Shown here piece after piece: positions 61,979-64,000 of a stretch of DNA of 64,000 nucleotides. The stretch is taken from the NCBI GenBank assembly GCA_964606165.1, contig CAZSFQ010000004.1:34361-98360 (forward strand). The letters run 5' to 3'. Position numbers and translations under genes: made by a program. Positions within the stretch are counted from its first letter, which is position 1. Each line of letters begins with the position of its first letter. The DNA is from UBA4923 sp964606165. Its GTDB lineage: Bacteria; Bacillota; Clostridia; Saccharofermentanales; DTU023. The notes beneath the pieces were generated by a model, which was not told the origin of the DNA, did not search any database, and was given only the letters and a program-made list of their open reading frames with translations.

Positions 61979-62008
61979 ATTATAGTGAGCACAGCGTATG
62001 GTTAACAA
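61979..62008 (-). promoter_or_regulatory. Putative promoter of the sugar ABC operon
   Basis: Minus strand TTGTTA (62008-62003) and TATAAT (61984-61979) with an 18-base spacer. A leader of ~80 nt follows to the ATG. No clear catabolite-repression (cre) palindrome was found by eye. Confidence 0.55.
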
Positions 62009-62075
62009 GTACAAAGGATACCTGTAACATGTGACGCATGGCCTTGCCGACCCGGCCGACATCAGGGAGGTTCAG

Positions 62076-62519
62076 ATGACGGGTTTCACCATCTTTTTCA
62101 CTCTCATGCAGGCTGACGATTCTATACGCACCTTTACCCTCATACTCCGCTGGGGACTGATTCTGGCCGCTTTCTTAATTGTCCTTCGGCTTCTTAGCTG
62201 GTTTGTTGGTAGCTATGCCAAGTTGAAGCTGCAAGGCGATATCAGTAAATACGGCCTGGCCGATGTCGTCATCCGGGAGATTGACAGCCAAACTTACGAT
62301 GACACCCTGGCCAACACCATCATGGGACACGAAATAGCCGGTTCACTCGGAGCCGTCCTGGGCGCCATGTCGGGCGGCCAGCGCGAAAAAATCAAATCGA
62401 TCCGCTTCTGGATCAAACTGGGGAACGGCGAAAAGCGGGATGTGACACTGAGCCCGCGCGATGACGTATGCCAGCAGTTACTCTCCTTCATCGACAGCCA
62501 TGAATTTGACAAATGGTAG
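62076..62519 (+). CDS. Single-span membrane protein of unknown function
   Basis: 147 residues. After a short N-terminus, one or two hydrophobic stretches (LILRWGLILAAFLIVLRLLSW) are followed by a soluble alpha/beta domain containing ADVVIREIDSQTYDDTL, GSLGAVLGAMSGGQREKIKSIRFWIKLGNGEKRDV and a short C-terminal helix. No family is recognised. GGGAGG five bases before the ATG at 62076 supports this start over 62031. It diverges from the sugar ABC operon. Confidence 0.7.
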   Translation: MTGFTIFFTLMQADDSIRTFTLILRWGLILAAFLIVLRLLSWFVGSYAKLKLQGDISKYGLADVVIREIDSQTYDDTLANTIMGHEIAGSLGAVLGAMSGGQREKIKSIRFWIKLGNGEKRDVTLSPRDDVCQQLLSFIDSHEFDKW

Positions 62520-62545
62520 GAGAAGTTAATTCTGTATTAAATTAA

Positions 62546-63763
62546 TCACCATTCATCCTGCATCAAAAAATCAGCAATATTCATGTGTTTGATGCCATCC
62601 CGGCTCATGTCGAGCTCGTCCATGCTCAAGACATACTTGGGATAGTTATCTGCGATGCCCTTCAGTGCCGCAAACTCCCGTTGGATCGTAGTTTCTTCAG
62701 CCAGCAGATAGCATACTTGGATGTAAAGTACCTCTTTGCCCCGTTTCGCAACGAAATCAATCTCTCTCCCGCCCAAGTCTCCCACCGAAAGGTCATAGTT
62801 TCGGCTCAGCAACTCATTGCAGACAATATTTTCTAGAACAACTTGGACCTGCTCCGCATTACTGTATCCCAGCGCTTCTCTGAATCCATGGTCTGTCAGG
62901 TAATACTTGCCTTGATACCTGAAAGCTTCTTTACCCCTCACGTCATGCCTCTTAATACGGCGAAAGATAAATGCTTCTTCACAATAGGCAAGGTAATTGA
63001 GTATCGTGTCCACGGTCGTTTTCTTTTGCTCACTTTTGAGGTAGCGGTGAATGCTTCTCGCGGAGAATGTCTGCCCGCATTGCTCCACGACGTAGTGTAC
63101 AAGGCGGTTCAGCAGATCCAGATCCCTGATCTCATTCCTCCCCTGAACGTCCTTGATAACAATCGAATCAAAGGTATCTTTAAGGTAGACCATACTATCC
63201 TGCTTTTGTCCCAGCGTATTACTCAAGAAGGGCATGCCACCCATCTCAAGATAGAGACGAAATGATTTTTCCTCCTTGGAGTCACCAGTCTTCTCCCTGA
63301 CCATATCCAGAAACTCTTTGAACTGAGAGGGCATCACTTCAAACTGCACATACCTGCCGGCGATCATAGTAGCGAGCTCACCCGAAAGCAGATTAGCATT
63401 GCTTCCTGTGATGTAGATATCGCACTCATAGTCCACCCTCAAAACATTGACAGCCCTCTCCCAGTTATTTACGTATTGGATCTCATCAAGGAAAAAATAC
63501 AACTTACCTTCCTTGTCCTTTGCAAATGCCTCAATGTCTTCAATGAGGTCTAATTCGTTGCCGATCGAGAGCCCCTTCCTGGATTCCATGTTCAGATAGT
63601 AAATATTTCCAGGCAGTGTCTTTGGCAGCAGTTCGTCCATGATCATCTGGAGTAGTGTGGACTTGCCGGCGCGCCGAAGCCCTGTCAGAACCTTTACGAC
63701 AGGTTTCCCGACAAAGGGCTTGATACGCTCCAGATAACGTTCCCGAATAATGTATTTTTTCAT
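62546..63763 (-). CDS. AAA_14/DUF4143-type ATPase
   Basis: ~405 residues. An N-terminal AAA+ domain with Walker A GLRRAGKSTL, Walker B YFFLDEIQYVNNWE and the sensor-like YITGSNANLLSGELAT is followed by RYVQFEVMPSQFKEFL. The C-terminal part ends in a nuclease-like DUF4143 fold (DLSVGDLGGREIDFVAKRGKEVLYIQVCY, with a D-x(n)-E-I-D-F-V pattern resembling restriction-fold active sites). Such genes are common, often mobile, and of unknown function. Base composition is visibly poorer in GC than the rest of the window. The ATG at 63763 is preferred because the promoter at 63794-63822 leaves almost no leader for the ATG at 63781. Confidence 0.88.
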   Translation of the reverse strand: MKKYIIRERYLERIKPFVGKPVVKVLTGLRRAGKSTLLQMIMDELLPKTLPGNIYYLNMESRKGLSIGNELDLIEDIEAFAKDKEGKLYFFLDEIQYVNNWERAVNVLRVDYECDIYITGSNANLLSGELATMIAGRYVQFEVMPSQFKEFLDMVREKTGDSKEEKSFRLYLEMGGMPFLSNTLGQKQDSMVYLKDTFDSIVIKDVQGRNEIRDLDLLNRLVHYVVEQCGQTFSARSIHRYLKSEQKKTTVDTILNYLAYCEEAFIFRRIKRHDVRGKEAFRYQGKYYLTDHGFREALGYSNAEQVQVVLENIVCNELLSRNYDLSVGDLGGREIDFVAKRGKEVLYIQVCYLLAEETTIQREFAALKGIADNYPKYVLSMDELDMSRDGIKHMNIADFLMQDEW

Positions 63764-63784
63764 AGCCTGCCCTTCTGTCATTCT

Positions 63785-63837
63785 ATTGTCGACAGTTTAG
63801 CCTAATTTCATTCATTTGTCGAGTATAAAGCGACAAT
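63785..63837 (-). promoter_or_regulatory. Palindrome-flanked promoter of the DUF4143-type ATPase gene
   Basis: Minus strand TCGACA (63822-63817) and TAAACT (63799-63794) are exactly 17 bases apart. The -35 side lies in an inverted repeat TTGTCG-N9-CGACAA (63816-63821 and 63831-63836). A perfect palindrome TGTCGACA (63787-63794) overlaps the expected start site. Three copies of the same half-site around one promoter look like a repressor operator. Confidence 0.55.
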
Positions 63838-63904
63838 CGTGATTGAACGATGAGAGTCAAGCCTGAACAGTTGAAATATGCATCTTACAAGGTTTTCCGG
63901 ACAT

Positions 63905-63948
63905 ATAAAAGGACTCCGGGGATTCGTATCCATACCAGAGTCCTTTTG
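63905..63948 (-). terminator. Terminator of tRNA-Thr
   Basis: AAAAGGACTC/GAGTCCTTTT (63907-63916 and 63938-63947) form a 10-bp stem right after the tRNA 3' end on the minus strand, with four T at the end of the stem. Confidence 0.8.
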
Positions 63949-64000
63949 TGGAGCCTTTTGCCGGAATCGAACCGGCGACCTCATCCTTACCATGGATGCG
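63949..64000 (-). tRNA. tRNA-Thr(GGT), 3' part
   Basis: Truncated by the window end. Read on the minus strand: anticodon stem CATCC/GGATG around loop ATGGTAA (anticodon GGT), a variable loop, the T arm CCGGTTCGATTCCGG, and the acceptor strand AAAAGGC-T followed by an encoded CCA. It covers about the last 50 nt of the gene. Confidence 0.92.

Noticed and set aside
62031..62075. The upstream part of the frame before 62076 as coding
   Set aside because: A GGGAGG site five bases before the ATG at 62076 marks the start, and the extra 15 residues would lie next to the divergent promoter.

Overview
The window looks like the chromosome of a Gram-positive member of the Firmicutes, most likely a Clostridia-type anaerobe with moderately high GC. 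The evidence is: the GatCAB amidotransferase route; a mazG-rqcP-divIC block ordered as in Bacillus; several lipoproteins with lipobox-Cys signals and no outer-membrane genes; BMP-type nucleoside transporters; and the Clostridia-type long urocanate hydratase. The sporulation genes yabP and yabQ, which lie between yabO and divIC in Bacillus, are absent, so the organism may not sporulate. No rank below class can be supported from this sequence. No phage, insertion sequence, CRISPR array or rRNA was seen.

Layout. 1-3.5 kb: an aspS-gatC fusion followed by gatA and gatB (Asn/Gln-tRNA synthesis). 3.5-9.5 kb: M42 peptidase, a secreted SleB-like hydrolase, trkA-trkH potassium uptake, a flavin reductase. 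9.5-14.3 kb: a DUF5058-type membrane pair, DNA repair nuclease nfo, and divIC, rqcP, mazG and a NUDIX gene. 14.3-18.4 kb: two tandem paralogous surface proteins (signal peptide, beta-helix repeats, poly-Thr stalk, membrane anchor), each behind a copy of the same promoter and leader. 18.5-23.5 kb: lplA, a HerA-like ATPase, threonine synthase. 23.6-28.8 kb: a complete nucleoside ABC transporter. 28.9-32.5 kb: lpdA, ridA, mgtE and a zinc-ribbon microprotein. 32.5-38.3 kb: a glutamine-amidohydrolase-like protein, then an xdhC-led operon for a BtuCD/FecCD-type ABC transporter whose permease is fused to a THEP1-like NTPase. 38.4-45.2 kb: ROK kinase diverging from a histidine-degradation operon (hutU, ftcD, patB-like, PH-like membrane protein, hutI; no hutH). 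45.3-53.2 kb: a pyrimidine-nucleoside/pseudouridine salvage operon with its own ABC transporter. 53.4-62 kb: malQ, a degenerate CitC homologue and a maltodextrin-type ABC transporter whose MalF carries a 245-residue charged N-terminal extension. 62-64 kb: a small membrane protein, a DUF4143-type ATPase behind a palindromic promoter, and the 3' part of a tRNA-Thr.

How it fits together. The gene content suggests a heterotroph that ferments amino acids and nucleosides and also uses alpha-glucans. Histidine goes to glutamate plus formimino-THF. Nucleosides and pseudouridine are imported, deaminated and split into ribose phosphates. Maltodextrins are imported and rearranged by MalQ. lplA and lpdA point to a lipoate-dependent complex such as glycine cleavage, encoded elsewhere. 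xdhC points to a molybdenum hydroxylase, also elsewhere, and makes a metal-oxyanion role plausible for the fused transporter. The most unusual items are the THEP1-FecCD fusion permease, the duplicated stalked surface proteins with their duplicated leader, the CitC-like predicted pseudoenzyme, and the AspRS-GatC and MalF fusions or extensions.
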